From positions 38,122-102,121 of the forward strand of contig JAHNUO010000057.1 of assembly GCA_019787685.1 (NCBI GenBank): 64,000 nucleotides of DNA, given 5' to 3'. This DNA is from Chiua virens (Eukaryota; Basidiomycota; Agaricomycetes; Boletales; Boletaceae). The notes beneath the pieces were generated by a model, which was not told where the DNA came from, ran no database searches, and saw nothing but the letters and a program-made list of their open reading frames with translations. Shown here in pieces: positions 10,553 to 23,700 of the stretch. Each line of letters opens with the position of its first letter. Within the stretch, counting starts at the first letter, position 1. A program made the position numbers and the translations under genes.

Positions 10553-13480
10553 TCAATGCTTCTCCAAATCACTCACATATCTGCCCACACTATACCCCGC
10601 ACTGTCCCCGCTGTACACGCCGATATAATCAATATTATCCCCTCTCTTCATGTCCAACTCCTCGTCCGATATCCGTGGATCTGGGTTCACGACCGACAAT
10701 CTCGCTTTCGACGGTCCAGACGAAGGTGACACAGATCCCGCCACGGGTTTCCGCGGCATCAACGGACTCGTATCCGCAGGTCCATGCTCGTACCCACTCG
10801 GGGAACGCATCTGTTGTCTTCGGAACGCAGCGGCTGAGATCGTCCGTGGGCCCCCAGTTGGACTCGGAGTCCCACCAACGCTGTTCAACGACGACGTGGA
10901 ATAAGCCATAGAAGGAGACGAGAATGGTGGCGCTGGGCGAGGATATTCGGCAGGCGGAGCGCGGAGTATGGGGGATATTGACCCGGGCGTCTCGCCCGAG
11001 GCGGAATACCCCCGGACGTGTCGCGTCTCCATCATCGATGTATCTCGATTCGCAAATGGTGGATTGGGAGGAGGTAAAATTGGAGATGACGGGACGGAGC
11101 TGTAAGGTGTTCTACCTGAGGGTGAAGGGGGGACAGCAAAATAACTCTGAGACGACGGTACTGTTCGGTGCCCCGGGGGTGGTGAACCCTTTGGCGTGGC
11201 ATACGCGCTCGAGGACGGTGCCGCCGCACTAAATGCCAACGCGTCCAACTCGCGCGAGACTTCCCGCGCTGCGGCCGCATTGCGCGCCCGATCGTCCGCT
11301 GATTCGTCTGTCCGCATATCATCATAGTCTTCTTGGCCCAACCCAGTACTCTGGTGTTCGTGCGTTGGGCGGGCCACGTCTTCAGCGATAGCTGGGGGTG
11401 GGACGCGGGATATTCGCCTTTGACTCCCTGCGCGTGAAATTGTTGCGCCATCGCCCGTGTTGGGTGTCGCATCCATCGACACAGTTCTTTGAATAGGCGT
11501 CGAAACGTTCTCGTCCTGCTCTGGGGTGATTGTGTTGGCACTTGCCTCTCCGCCTTGCTCCGAGAAAGATGTGTCTTCGACGCGATGCTTACCGTCCCTA
11601 CCGACCACTTCTTCTTCCTCCAGCGACTGCCTATCATGGTCGTAAGCTAAGTCGTCCTCCTCTTCCCCATCCCGTTCCGAGGAAGAAGTAGGTCGCTGTG
11701 AAGGCACACGCGCGCTCGACGATGCCGGACGATCAGAATGAGCACCATCCTCACCCTGACCCATTCTATCATCCCAAGCCCTAATCGCAGCCGGTGCCGC
11801 ACCCGGAGGGAGGGTCGGAGGTGATGTGCTCCGTCGTGTCGCTCTTCTGGGCATTCGTTCCCCTTCCTGGCTGAGCGGAGGCGAACATACATATCCGTTT
11901 GACACGGGTGCGTGCGGTTCACTCTGAGCGGATCGCCCCACGGTTCCAGCGATAAGTTCATATTTTGGTACAGGTTCGTCGGGGACGTGGTGTCCAAGTG
12001 AAGTAGCCTCGTCAAGGGTAAAGCCACGTTGAGACTGAGAGAGGGCGTCGGCAATGGACGCCATCAGTGATTGATTGTCCTCAGTCTGTGGCACCCCACC
12101 GTCATGTGGCGCGGAAAGCGGAACAGGTCGTGTGGGACCCAGAGATGACGACGCCAAGGGGTGTTCACGCTCTCTGTGCGTATTCGCAGGTAGAGAGGAA
12201 AACTGAGGGGGAGCGTGCCCTGTTACCCCGAGTTCGTCGGCCGAAACACGCCTGTTCTGTAATATAATGCATGGGTCAGTTGTGCATACTCAACGTGTGT
12301 TACATGAGGGCAGAATATATGAACACCAGCCTCCAGGCAACAGCAAGGCAGCATAGATACGGGACATACCACAGGTGGTGGACCGGGAGGTGGGTTATAT
12401 GCACCCAAAGTGAGTTCACTGCCCAATGAAGGAGTGGGAAGAAAGGGAGATTCAGCGGTATCATCTTGAGCGGTTGAATGAAAAGGCTGAGATGCGAGGG
12501 CAGAAGTGGGGGTGCGTCCAGAAGGATTACCAGAAAAGGAGACCTGCGACACCGCACGTTCTACCTCGGTAACAAGGTTACTTACACGACCATGCGCATT
12601 ATAATACGCACGGGGAAGACCAGGTTGTGTGCCATCCTCGGGAATGAACTGCGTGGTAAGAGGAAGGGACGAGCTCAGGTATATGCGTTTACAAGATGTG
12701 TCGACTTGCCTGTATCACCTGTCTACCGACTTCGCCTACAATCTAAGATATTGCGCTGAGGAAAGCAGATAGGAAGCAAGAAAAGACAGACGCACCAAGC
12801 CCTTTTCGCAACACTCGACGAGACCACCAAACTTGAAGCCCATCCAGTCTTTTGCACACTTGCGCTTATAATCGCCCAATTCGGCCTCCTCTCGAACGAT
12901 TTCCCCATCCATGGCCCGCATTTCGTCGCGTAACTTGTTGAGAGTGTCTGTTTGCACACCGAGGTTCTTGTGTTCGGGGCTCATCTTATGGAGCTTCTTT
13001 TCGGCAGCCTCGGCGGATGCGCCGACACGGCGACGGCGACGACGGAGGTCATCGAGCGCTTCTTCGCGGGTTCGGACGGATTTCATGTTGTCCCGAACAC
13101 TGTGGTGGAGAGACGAGTAGGTCGAGATAGCTGCTGCAAAGTGGGATATGATCTTCGACGACGCAGTGAGAACGTCCTGCGAGACAAAAAATCAGACGGT
13201 TTCCCCGTATACCGTTCAAGGCATTGACATACACCAAGATCATCCCCTTCGCCTTGACCCCATGCTCGGAGCGCGTCCCCAGCCTTGAGAAGATCTACCC
13301 TTAGCTTTTGTAACCTGGAAAGCAACGTCAATGGTAGGCAAGAACACGCGGTTCGACGCACGACGTGAGGACTGTCTTTTCAGCGGTAATAAGGTCTTGT
13401 AGAGGTCGGAGGTCGGAATTGCCTGCGAGTGCAGGTAAGGTGGTATTGTGGGCGATCTTGGTAGCGGCAGACTTGAACAT
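10553..13480 (-). CDS. Eisosome component PIL1-family protein
   Basis: Six exons (13362-13480, 13233-13314, 12796-13176, 12710-12742, 12370-12648, 10553-12256) join in frame to 865 residues. Residues 1 to about 240 match the Pil1/Lsp1 BAR-type core of basidiomycetes: MFKSAATKIAHNTTLP, LRPLQDLITAEK, LRAWGQGEGDDLGD, REEALDDLRRRRR, MSPEHKNL and WMGFKFGGLVECCEKG. Such proteins assemble into half-tube coats under the plasma membrane at eisosomes. The remaining 600 or so residues are Pro/Ser/Thr-rich and acidic, presumably disordered, with many possible phosphosites; yeast Pil1 is far shorter (about 340 aa). The fourth intron has a GC donor (CAG|GCAAGT, intron 12649-12709). A GT donor nine bases upstream would also keep the frame, giving a three-residue variant. 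Confidence 0.9.
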
Positions 13481-15279
13481 GGTTATCGTCCACAAAGAGA
13501 CTGGCTAAGGAGCGGAGTCGTTTTGTCGTGTGCATTCCGCAGCGAGCTTCTGTCTGCACAGCATTGTCACGGAATGAATAGGAGAAGTCACGGTCAGTGT
13601 TTCACCAGCCTGAGGTTTGCAAGATCACAGTGCCTGGCATTGCCATCCAGTATTGCCCAGCAAGACCCAGACATGTAAAGGTAAAATCCTGCGATTTCGA
13701 AGGAACTGCGCGACATAGCTGGTCCTTTTATACTTTGCCGAGGCGTGCTTTTCACAACCACGTCACTACACTCTGCGAGTGTCCCAAATGGCCGTAGTAG
13801 CAGCCTGACTACATAGCCTCTCACTGTGTCATAAAGCGCTGTTCGACTTGCAGAAGCCTTAAAGAATATTCGACCCGGAAACACCCTCAGCAGTTTCATT
13901 GAAGATGCGCTCGAATCGCCGGAAAACTAGTATGCTATTGGTACCTACTCCCACATTTCATGAAGCCGCCATGATCCAGACACAGCACAAGTGCACACAT
14001 GAAGCAGGTGGCCTTTGCCGATGACCAGTCACATCTCATGGTGAGATGAAGCGCCTATGTCAATGAAATTCGATAAGACCGATTTTGGCATCCTTGTGGC
14101 TCTGCGAGGAACTAGCGAGTCCTGGTCCCTTACCATCTAAATCATCATGTTCCCCTGCTAACTCCATCAAGTATGTATGGGTGCCAAACGGTCGTAGCTA
14201 ATCCAGATGAGGCGATGCAATGAGAGAGTTTTGTCTCCGGCATTTCCGAGGTTTTAGGATCCCCCGTTATTTTGACAACTCGAGCGACTCACTACCATTT
14301 CTCAAGTGCACATTATAAATCTCCTTCGAAGGGTCGTCTATCGGAAGGTACACTACGAAATTCGAATCGATCTTGTTCCTAGCTTACATACAGTATATGC
14401 CAGAGTTCCCTACTTTGACCACTTCGCCGTCATAACGTTTCCCTACTTGTTTCGCTCAGCATGAGTCATAACTGCGCCCAGAAAGCGCTGACGTTTTAAG
14501 CTCGTCGAGGTCAGTCACATAACGCTTCGGCAGTCTCGTTCTTATTCCTCTGAATCGACTCCGAACTTGTGCATTTCGCTTCAAGTTCCCGATCACAGCC
14601 GACATTCTGTTCTCAGCGGGATCCTACTCGCCAAGGCCGATTGAGATATACACAACGAAATAAAGAGACCCCACAAAGACCACAGGGTTGCTGCCAATGA
14701 CATGATACAACTCCGCGACGTGTGCCCCTGCCTAGTGGACTTGGCCAGGGGATATCTGTAAGTACTTCCTCTTTATCCCGCCAAGTTGTCGTGATGGCGC
14801 AGATTGTACGGGTAGGCTATATCCAGAAACGATCTTGGATGGAGGGGGAAAAAACGTAAAGCAAGACGTGCAGAAATACCTCGCATGATGATCTTGATGA
14901 TGATGGCAGCGGCGTGATCTTCTAGTCTAGAGTCGAAATAGATTAAGGTCAATCCGAACAAGATACCCCAGCTAACCCTACAATTGCTCTCAGTGAGTCA
15001 TTATTCACCTATATTGTTTATTGCCTCAGGTTCCACACCTAATGCCCTGAGGGCCTGAATTGATGTGGTCAACACAGGGGCGTATGACAATGAGAATTTG
15101 TTGAGATGCTATGCATCCGAGGAACATTCGATGAATAATTATACCAAACTTACTTGGTGGCGCTCAGTCGATCGATTCCCCACGGCTATATCAGCAATCA
15201 TGCATTGATGCGCAACAAAGTATGTAAGTCATTGTCGCCCACCGGCCGCCCTGGAGCCGAATTGTGACGAAGTCCAAGC
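13481..15279. other. Intergenic, divergent promoter region
   Basis: This lies between the divergently transcribed PIL1-like gene and the second DUF6533 gene. No open frame has motif support. Confidence 0.5.
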
Positions 15280-15287
15280 TATATAAG
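15280..15287 (+). promoter_or_regulatory. TATA box of DUF6533 paralogue 2
   Basis: A perfect TATATAAG lies 60 bases before the ATG at 15347, the right strand and distance for a fungal core promoter. Confidence 0.5.
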
Positions 15288-15346
15288 CGATCCGCGATAT
15301 CGCCCGCCCGATGCTTGCCCCTTTTCGTAGCACTCATTAACCCGAC

Positions 15347-17080
15347 ATGGGTGACATCGCAGCAGATTATCTGCAAGCTGCCTTTGTTGTTCAGGTTACG
15401 CGGGCTTGTCAAGGTCGGTCTCCCTTTTGCTATCGTTTGAGCCTTCGTCACCAATCACTTCACAGCGGCTACTTCTACTGTCATATTGTATGATCATGGC
15501 GAGTTCTGGGTGCACTCTGTGATCTTGGTGCTGTACTAAGTTTGCACTTAGCTATCACGTTTGATCGAGAGGTATGGGTTTGCGCCGTTAAGCATCTCTT
15601 TGGGCTGACAGACTGATCTAATAGGTTGATGATATCTGGGTCAGTATTTAGCTGGTAATCTGATTCGATGACATCACAACTTCGCTTGCAATAGACTCAC
15701 CCCCATTCCTTCGGATCCATAACTTATATCCTCGTATGCCGCATCAGCCCTCTTATCCCTTAAGGGAGGTTAAATGTCACGTTCTAGATTCGCTATATCG
15801 GTGACGGACTCGCCATGTGAGCATTTTACGACCTTTGTCGTGACAACGCTCAATGTACCGGGTTTAGCCTGAGCATTTTTTGTAAGGATTGTTTATCCGC
15901 TACCAAGGCATCCACTGAGGGGTTAAATAGCTTTCCTCGGTGGCAAGAGTATTCACACTCAAAAAGTATGTAGATTTTTCCGTACTCTTGGATGTCGTTT
16001 GTTGATTACATGACAGTTGTGCGTCTCTCCGAGTCTGTTGTTATTAGCGGAAACCAATCCATGGATATTCGAAATGACCAATTACTCACAGTTGTGAGTA
16101 GATACCGACCTTGTATTTCATCCGTCTCATCCCTTCCAAGGTGAAGCATACTATTTCCTTCAATCCTGGCTAGGTATTCTACTAGTGCTTCTGACCCAGC
16201 GTGCGTCTTAAGAAATCCTTGGGTACTATCGGCGGTTGACTCTCTTTCCAGTGATGCTTCAGGCTCGTGTATATGCATTGTACCGGGCGTCGAGGGCCAT
16301 TCTCACTTTCATGGTCTTTGGTTATCTGTGTGAAATTGCAGCCGTCGCGGGTGTCCTCAGTTTCGTTGACAAGGATTCGCAAAGTACGTGTGCACTGCGT
16401 CTTCTTCGGCCCTTGACATTTACGGATCCATGAACAACGCAGTCACCAACGAGCTTTTTTCGGGGCTGTATATTTGTTCCGATGTACAAGGCCCATCATT
16501 CTACCAACTGTACATCTTCTGGCTGCCCTTTATCATATTCGACAGCATTCTCTGCTTGCTGGCCTTGTGGCATGGGGTCAGCCATTACATGGCATACCAC
16601 GCGAAACGGATCGATGGGCGTAATCTTGCAAGCGTCCTCATCAAAGGCAATACAGGTTACTTCATTTGGTACGGCATCAGCGTTACGTCTGCCTTGATCA
16701 CAACGCTGACGTGGCATGAACCATTGCCTCGTGTCCCCTGTATCACTCCATCTTTATGTAAACGGCAGTATAATATTGACGGCCGTCGTCAATATCTTCC
16801 TAGGTCAAATCTTGGGGGTACTTGTTTTTCACACTTTCCAGACAAACTGTCAGCTGACTCAAAGTACCCTGTGCGATTGTAGCATCTATGGCTACAGATC
16901 TCAGACGCATTTCCGGCACCAATGCAAGTGGTGATCGGATGTCGATTGATTCTCAACCTCAAATCATCTCTTGCCAAAGATGTTGAAAACAAAGTGCAAA
17001 GTCAGGTTCAGAGTGACGCCCCGCAGTGGCTGCCCCTTGTACCACTGAGTCCACGCACGGTGCACTCCGAGTCAGTGTAA
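15347..17080 (+). CDS. DUF6533-family 7-TM membrane protein, paralogue 2
   Basis: The start ATG at 15347 gives MGDIAADYLQAAFVV. Exons follow with STVILYDH, ITFDREVDDIW, SITYIL, IRYIGDGLAM, a helix ending LMLQARVYALYRASRA, GYLCEIAAV, NELFSGLYICSD, YIFWLPFIIFDSILC, YHAKRIDG, a last helix ending GQILG, and a tail with VVIGCRLILNLK. The stop is TAA at 17078-17080. The order and splice phases match paralogues 1 and 3. The second intron has a GC donor (CATG|GCGAGT, 15499-15551) where both paralogues have GT. The exon near 15870-15968 is one base longer than in the paralogues, so it needs an extra 49-nt intron (gtaagg to aaatag) or is frameshifted. The next segment (about 16015-16150) is also not resolved. 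Function unknown. It may be a decaying copy. Confidence 0.68.
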
Positions 17081-18669
17081 GTTATTGTATATGTATATTT
17101 ATCACGCGACACCTTGTTGTACCAGTCAGTACGACCATTGATACCGATGGAGCCACGCATGGTTTTTGACGCATAGACGAATGCTAGAGTTTGAGTGGTG
17201 CATGGGTGGCAGGACAGTGCTTGGAAACGGACTGCGGATAGTACGTATGTGGAGACACGACAGCGCGCCGGCGGACAGATCGCTCGAAACCGATACGCCC
17301 CTGTCCCTAATTACGTCCAGGCCCCGGGAATGTCAAAGTAATGTTACACATCCACAGGCGAGAACGCGAACGAACCGGTGGCTGCGAGCGCGAAGTTCTT
17401 CGCCTAATATGTACTGCCAGGAGTCTTTACAGACCGTCAATTGTCCGACCATTGAGTATGGTCTTCACCTTCTTTGTGTTTTGACTTGCCTCAATCGACA
17501 GAGGAAGCGGATTCAGGTTACAGTAGTCGCACAAAGTATTCATATTGATCCGTTCCATTAGGATCAAATGATTAGATCCCAGTGAATGAATTGTGGAAGT
17601 TAGTCCGAAGAAGCCTGGGAACTGAATTTCCTGAACGATCTCTCACACAGCCACTAGTAAAATTATGGGTAGATATCTTGGCCGTGGCAAATCCACTAGT
17701 TCACCCTCCGTCACTTTTTGTAGAGTCAAATACGAAAAACTCTCTGCGAAAAGAACTCACCTTATTACAAATTGCACTCCATTGATAGTCGCTGTTCACA
17801 AATCCCCCACTAAATCTGATCTTCCGACCAAGTTGCCGTGCTTCAGCGGTAGCAGGAATTATTGATAGGTATGTATAACACAGCTAAAACCTATTCGATC
17901 ACTTTGCATGTCGACGACTCGTCGTCCAATCTATTTGACCACTGGGGTCCGACGCGCCGTGGCAATGGAGTCACTCAACGAAGCCCAAGACAACGCAAAC
18001 GGCAACTTCCACTTGTACTTAGATCCAGGTTGAAATCGAAGTCGAGACGTTCTGAAAGAGAGACCTGAAGAGGTGGAGCTTCTGACTCGCAACGCAGGTT
18101 CCAACAGGTACTCTGCACAAACGATAGACTTGTGTGAAGAAATGCGGGTACCTCCTGAGCCACGATCAACGATAACGACCAGTTTCTAGGGTGAAAGGTC
18201 CATGGTACACCCTCATCTTTCATACTTTCTGTCTCTTGACATCGACGTCGTGGACTTTCGCATATTATGAGGCGACTGACATAAATGACACCACCGCACT
18301 CACGAGAGCGTTCTCTCACTAAGACTCACCCTTCAAAGACCCACGCGGTACTGGTCTACATACGCTCGCCGAGGTCCTGAGACTTTCTCTTCACAGTGAA
18401 TCATATCTGTTGTCCTTGCGGTTCTATGTAATATTAACTGGTGAGCCGCCATATTGACAGCATTCTATAACAGATCTAGATTCTAGCATTGACAAAGCGT
18501 CCATTACAATACAGGTCCGTAAGGTCGCAAAACATTAACGAGTCCAAGTGCTCATATGACGTCCACAGGTAAGATTGTAAAGTGCCAACACTGTGACTAG
18601 GGCTTGTGTGCGCAGCGCTGAAACGTGTTCCTCCGGGGATTTAGAATCCAACTTTGTCGAAAAGGCGGG
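17081..18669. other. Intergenic, no supported gene
   Basis: This is convergent space between two membrane-protein genes. A 131-codon plus-strand frame (17166-17561) and a minus-strand frame (17975-18319) have no motif or splice support. Confidence 0.45.
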
Positions 18670-20060
18670 TCAAAGAGAGGAACCAGCTGTCGTGTTCATC
18701 AGAGACTCAGTGGTGTCTGCATTGATTGTCAAATCCAAGTCCACCGTCGTCAGGATCTGTGTGGCTCGAGGAGGCGTCGGCGTGTTAGAGACCTCGTCGT
18801 CTTCGCCACTGGAACGCCTTGACGGTGACGTGATCGCTTTTTCAGGGGAACGGGAATGCCAGAAAACTCGATAGATGTAGGTAACGACGACGGCCAAGTT
18901 GCAGAAAACCATGAATCCAGCGACCTAGGGAAACCTTTCTCACTTATTCACGAGAGAGCAAAAAAGCTAAATCGTACCTCCATGTCGCCCATTATCTCTT
19001 GGATCCCGCTCTGACCACCAACCAGCTGACAAATAGAATGTGCCACTGACAACGTGCACAGAAACCTGCTGACTGAGAATAGCCACAAGATCATTCTGTG
19101 TTGTGTTGACGGGAGCTTGACTCTCCAAAGAAGCTTGAATGAAAACGCGAGTGTCGTCATGTCTGCGACAAAACTAGCTAGCGCGAAATCAGATTGGTAG
19201 CTTGTGAAAGCACATGTTGAATGAAATACGTACTCGTGATTTCAAAAACGACTACAAACAGTGGTATGACGCAACTTGCCCTCGTACTCGCGGAGAGAGC
19301 GCTTGCCTTTGGGTTGGCAAGGCAGCACCGAATTTGTAAACTGAGGGCGACTACCCAGACGACAAAGAAGCAGGCTGAGACTGCGAGCATAATGCGACGT
19401 AAATGAGTCCACAGGGTGATCCTTATGATCGAGAATATTAGACTCATGCGCACAGACCTAGTGACGAAGAGTTGATCATTGAATCCGGATGAATTGCTCC
19501 AGAATTGAACGCACGAACCATACAATACATGTGAACATGTATATTTCAATTCTTCCAACGATGATACGTAACCCATACTGTTCTGTGCCTAGATTGTCAG
19601 CAATTGGTGTTTACTTCGGGGTTGACAAGACTGGAAACGCTTACTCGAGTCGGATGTGATAAGCGCGCAAAGCATGGACGTTACCGTGCAAAACATTGCA
19701 ACTGCTGCCCACATGTCCTCCCACCAAAATTGTCGCATCTTCCACCGGAGTCCCAGCCGAAAAAGCGCAAGCAAAACTGCCAGACCTTTAATGACGTTGA
19801 ACGCAACTGAGAATTGTCAACGACATGGTTCAATCCAAACCAGGAGAGCGCCGTCGCCGTCAGAGGGAGACTTACTTCCGACTGCTATAAAATTGATCGA
19901 CATGGTTGATACCCAGATAATTTTCTGTTTGCCGAGGGGCGTTCATCAGTCCCAAAGTTCCAGCCTGAGGAAGTTAAGGTCGATGATCAGTATGGCTGTG
20001 ATTTGGAAATTCGATTACGCACTGCTGACCACTGCGATGACCTGTCAGCGGATATAGGTT
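18670..20060 (-). CDS. Rhodopsin/SAT4-like integral membrane protein
   Basis: This is a multi-exon minus-strand gene with the conserved pattern of the basidiomycete rhodopsin-like (SAT4/PTH11-related) membrane family. In order: a helix with FNVIKGLAVLLALFRL, the loop WKMRQFWWEDMWAAVAMF, RSVRMSLIFSIIRIT followed by LRRI, a TM helix, a D-x-TTLAFSFKLLWRVKLP block, a helix near ICQLVGG, and a final helix CNLAVVVTYIYRVFW. The cytosolic tail is Ser/Thr-rich and ends at the stop at 18670. Members have about seven helices; some fungal relatives act as receptors, but most have no known role. The first exon and ATG were not resolved, so the 5' limit is approximate. Confidence 0.65.
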
Positions 20061-20794
20061 ATTCCGATATTAGTATACTTATTTCGTCGGGTCCTGGCCA
20101 TTGACAAGTCAGAATTTCCCGGAGGAGAGGTCCGCATCAAAGTTAGTTATTTGCGCCCCAAGTTGGAGGATTCCAAAGCACGAGTATTCGAGTAGTAATA
20201 TGGCTGCAGAATTGTCGATATGACAATCGGCATGGCTCTCCTCGAGTCTTTCGACTCTTCAAGTTTTCATGCTAATTACATACATAACCGACTCGGACGC
20301 ACTTCTACTTGGAAAAACGCGGTACTCCAACGCCGTGCGTGAAAAATGATTAATCCATGTCACATGAGGTCATGAGCGCTCAGCGCTCAGAGAGCTTCTT
20401 CGAGCGAGCTGAAGCCTGGACGAGACTCGGAATCTTGACTCCAGGGTTATCACGCCAATGGTGAGTTGTAAACAGTGTCAATGTCATCTATACTTATATC
20501 CATGACCACCAGCACCCCTTGGGTAGGTAGTACAGTGGAGGCTAATCATCCATCCTGGCGTTGAGTCAACATATGGTTCCCCTAATGAGCCGTTCGCTTC
20601 GCGTTTACCGCATTGTTACCTTCATGTAATGATGTGGCACACATATCATGATGCCACACCTTTAAGCCGTCTGGACACTTGGACGGCCTTAATTGGCTCT
20701 CGTCCTTTGAACTTTGAAGCACTCCTTGAACGCGGTGTGAATAGATTTCATGCTGAAGGGCTGCAAGCAAAAACCGAAATCATAGGAGTACATA
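20061..20794. other. Intergenic, PKS 3' flank
   Basis: This holds the 3' flank of the synthase gene and probably the 5' flank of the rhodopsin-like gene. No gene was seen. Confidence 0.5.
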
Positions 20795-23700
20795 CTAGTA
20801 TCGCACTACCTGCCGCGTCTCGCGTCTCCATCCAGTTTCAATGCAATCCACGAGTTCCTGAGATTCGAAAATTGTCCAATGGTTTCCCGGCAAGTCAAGG
20901 ACGGTGGCACGTGGGAATACTTGGCGTACACCAAGGTCATTGTTACGCCATAGCGCTCGCTCGGCACCATCGACAGAGAGTATGATACCCTCAGATGCGA
21001 TGACCAACGTTACTGGAGCGCGAACAGGTTTCAGCCAAGCGATCAACAAGTCGCGTGCCACTGAGGGACAAAATGGTTGTTCCGAGGGGAACAAATCAAA
21101 CAAAAACTCGTATGCAATGGTAATGATCTGCTTGAAGGTGCCTATGCACCGTTGCATGGACAACGAAGCAGGGCCGTCGTTGACAGCCATCTTGTAGTCT
21201 TCCACCGCCTCGGAGAAATAGGATGCTTGATCGTACATGGGAATCAGATCGTTCAGGATGCGGCGTACGACGTGTGGTGTCGCAGAGCGACGTTGAATCG
21301 ACTCATCGTTGATGATCATCTTGTCAGTGACGAACAAGAGTGGAAAATGGTCTAGGACAATGAGCTGTACCACGTCGTCACCATTTGTTTCCAATAGTTT
21401 GACGATAGCAAACAAGATGATGGAGGTCCCAGAGTATCCCCCGAGACGATATGGACCACGTGGCTGGTGAGCCTTTATTTCGTTGTAATACCACCGTGAG
21501 ATGGTGTCGATGGAATTGAACGGTGCTCCAGAGGAGACCCTCAGTGCCCAGAAAGCCGTTGTGAACATGCGGACGAACGGGATGAAGACGTCTATCTCTC
21601 CCCATCCGCCATGTAAAAGGATGAACGGCGGGTCATCCTTGTCCACAAACTTCACCAATACACGGTCACCCCTTTGAATCGTCTCCAGCGTCCATTGCTC
21701 GTCTTCCCCCGTCTCGTACTCAAGGGTGGAGAGTGGCCCACGGGAAAGTTTCCCTTCAAGATCGGCTAGTGTGCTTTCCCCAAGCAACTGGATAGATGAT
21801 ACGGTGACATACGGCCGGAGAGCAACAGATAGTTGACCGGCCGAAAGGGAGTCCAAACCATATGATGTCAACGGGACACCGGGCAACAATTCTGCAACGT
21901 CGAGGCCAAGACAGCGAGACACGATGCGACACAGAGCATTGACGGGATCTCCCTCTACACTCTTTGCAAGGCTGCGGCGTTCGCGCACAAGATGGCCATA
22001 CAAATGAGAGAACCCCATGTGATGCTGCACTTGATCCCAATCGAAGTTAGGAATATACACATCGAACGATCCGTCCTTGAGTTTATGAAGGCCGTCTTCG
22101 ATATAGTCACAAAGCTCTACGTGCAGAAGTGCATTCAGCAGTCATTCGGATGTGTGGACCGAACATGGACTTACCTCTCGCGGTGAATGCCCATGGAATC
22201 AGATGCTTGAAGTGATCGACATGGCGGGAAGAGCTGAGCTTCTTCCCAGTGATTGATGCAGTATCGATTATGGCGGGTGCAACGATGGCGAACGCGTTTG
22301 CGTACTTGCGCATCTCACCTTCTAGCGCCGTATTAGCGCTGTAAACGATCGATCAGAACACATTAGGGATGAGTGGTGGATGTATACCTTGCGTAATTGG
22401 TCTGACCGATGTTTCCGAAAGTCGAAACAGACGAAAATGCAATGACAAAGTCGAGTTCTTGGAGTGGAAGACATTGTTCTAGTGCTCTGAAAGCATGGAT
22501 CTTTGGTACGTGACATGCGGTAAAATTTGCCTCCGTCTGATCAAAGAAACTCGCATCAGAAAGAACTGCAGCAAGGAGCATGCAGCCAGCTATTCTGTGA
22601 GATATTCCTGAAAAGACATCTAGGAGCGCATCCTTCGAGGAGGCATCCGTAGCGTGTAAGGTCAGCGTGAGATCGGGTCTGGATTCCAAGTAGTGAAGCA
22701 TCCGCGTCGCAAGTTTGTCCCCAGCCTGTCTCAGCGAATCTCGCCCAGAACGAGAAGTTAGGACTAGATGACGAGCACCTCTCTAGTGAATGCATTAGTC
22801 ACAGAGACAAAAGTTTTATTTTACACTTACATCGTACATCCATACAGATATATGCAAACCCAAGCTCCCTACGCCGCCGAGGAGTACATAAACCTCGTCG
22901 GGTTTAAAGAGCATGTCTGGAATGGCTGGTTGCGGGTACGAACTCAAAGAAGGCCGTGTCAGTATGGGTCCTGCAATCTCCCATTCTATAGTCGCCACAT
23001 TATCCACCGAGAATCGGAGTATCTCTGAAACTAGTTGAGGCTCGTACAGAATGCATCGCCTTGCGTCATGGCATTCGTTCCAGTAAATGTACCGAGCAGG
23101 GCCCGGAGCAACTGTGGAAAGGATGGAATCTTCCTTTGGGCGATGGGAAACCAGGACATCATCTGCAGTCAATCGGAGCTTCAAAACATCGACCGGGGAG
23201 GCAGTCGATAGAAGACGATGGGGTGATACTCCACACATAGTGAACGCTTGAAACATCATTTTTCCGCGATCCAATTCCGCGCCTTCCAGGATCACGCGGT
23301 ACGGAAAGTCACTCGCTCCGGCGCTGAGATAACGCGAGCCGAGGATAGACCCAGCGATCAAGCAGGCCGGCAAGACCTCGCACAAAAGCTCCAGGTTTAC
23401 ATTATTGCATCCGAGCTGATGGATCGCGGTTTTATGCACCACGACTCTTGTAGCTGCGGCATTGGCGTCCTCAATGTATGCGACGGTGGCCACCAAGCTT
23501 GCTCCTGGGTCCTTTTCCTCAGGACATTCAGCATTCATGACGCAACCAATTACGCCATGTAAGCCGCCAGCGAATGGTTTGCTGATTAGGACTGAGATTT
23601 CTACGTGATTCGGAGAGGGAAGACACGCCGTCGCCGGCGAGTACATAGAGTAGGATATTGAAGAGGGCCCTGGAAGCTCGACAATCCGGGGGACTAATAC

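Noticed and set aside
11032..12054. Minus-strand frames of 201 and 135 codons
   Set aside because: They are shadows of the long Ser/Pro-rich last exon of the PIL1-like gene in another frame.
17166..17561. 131-codon plus-strand open frame
   Set aside because: It has no motif, no signal peptide and no splice-linked extension, and lies just after the DUF6533 stop codon.
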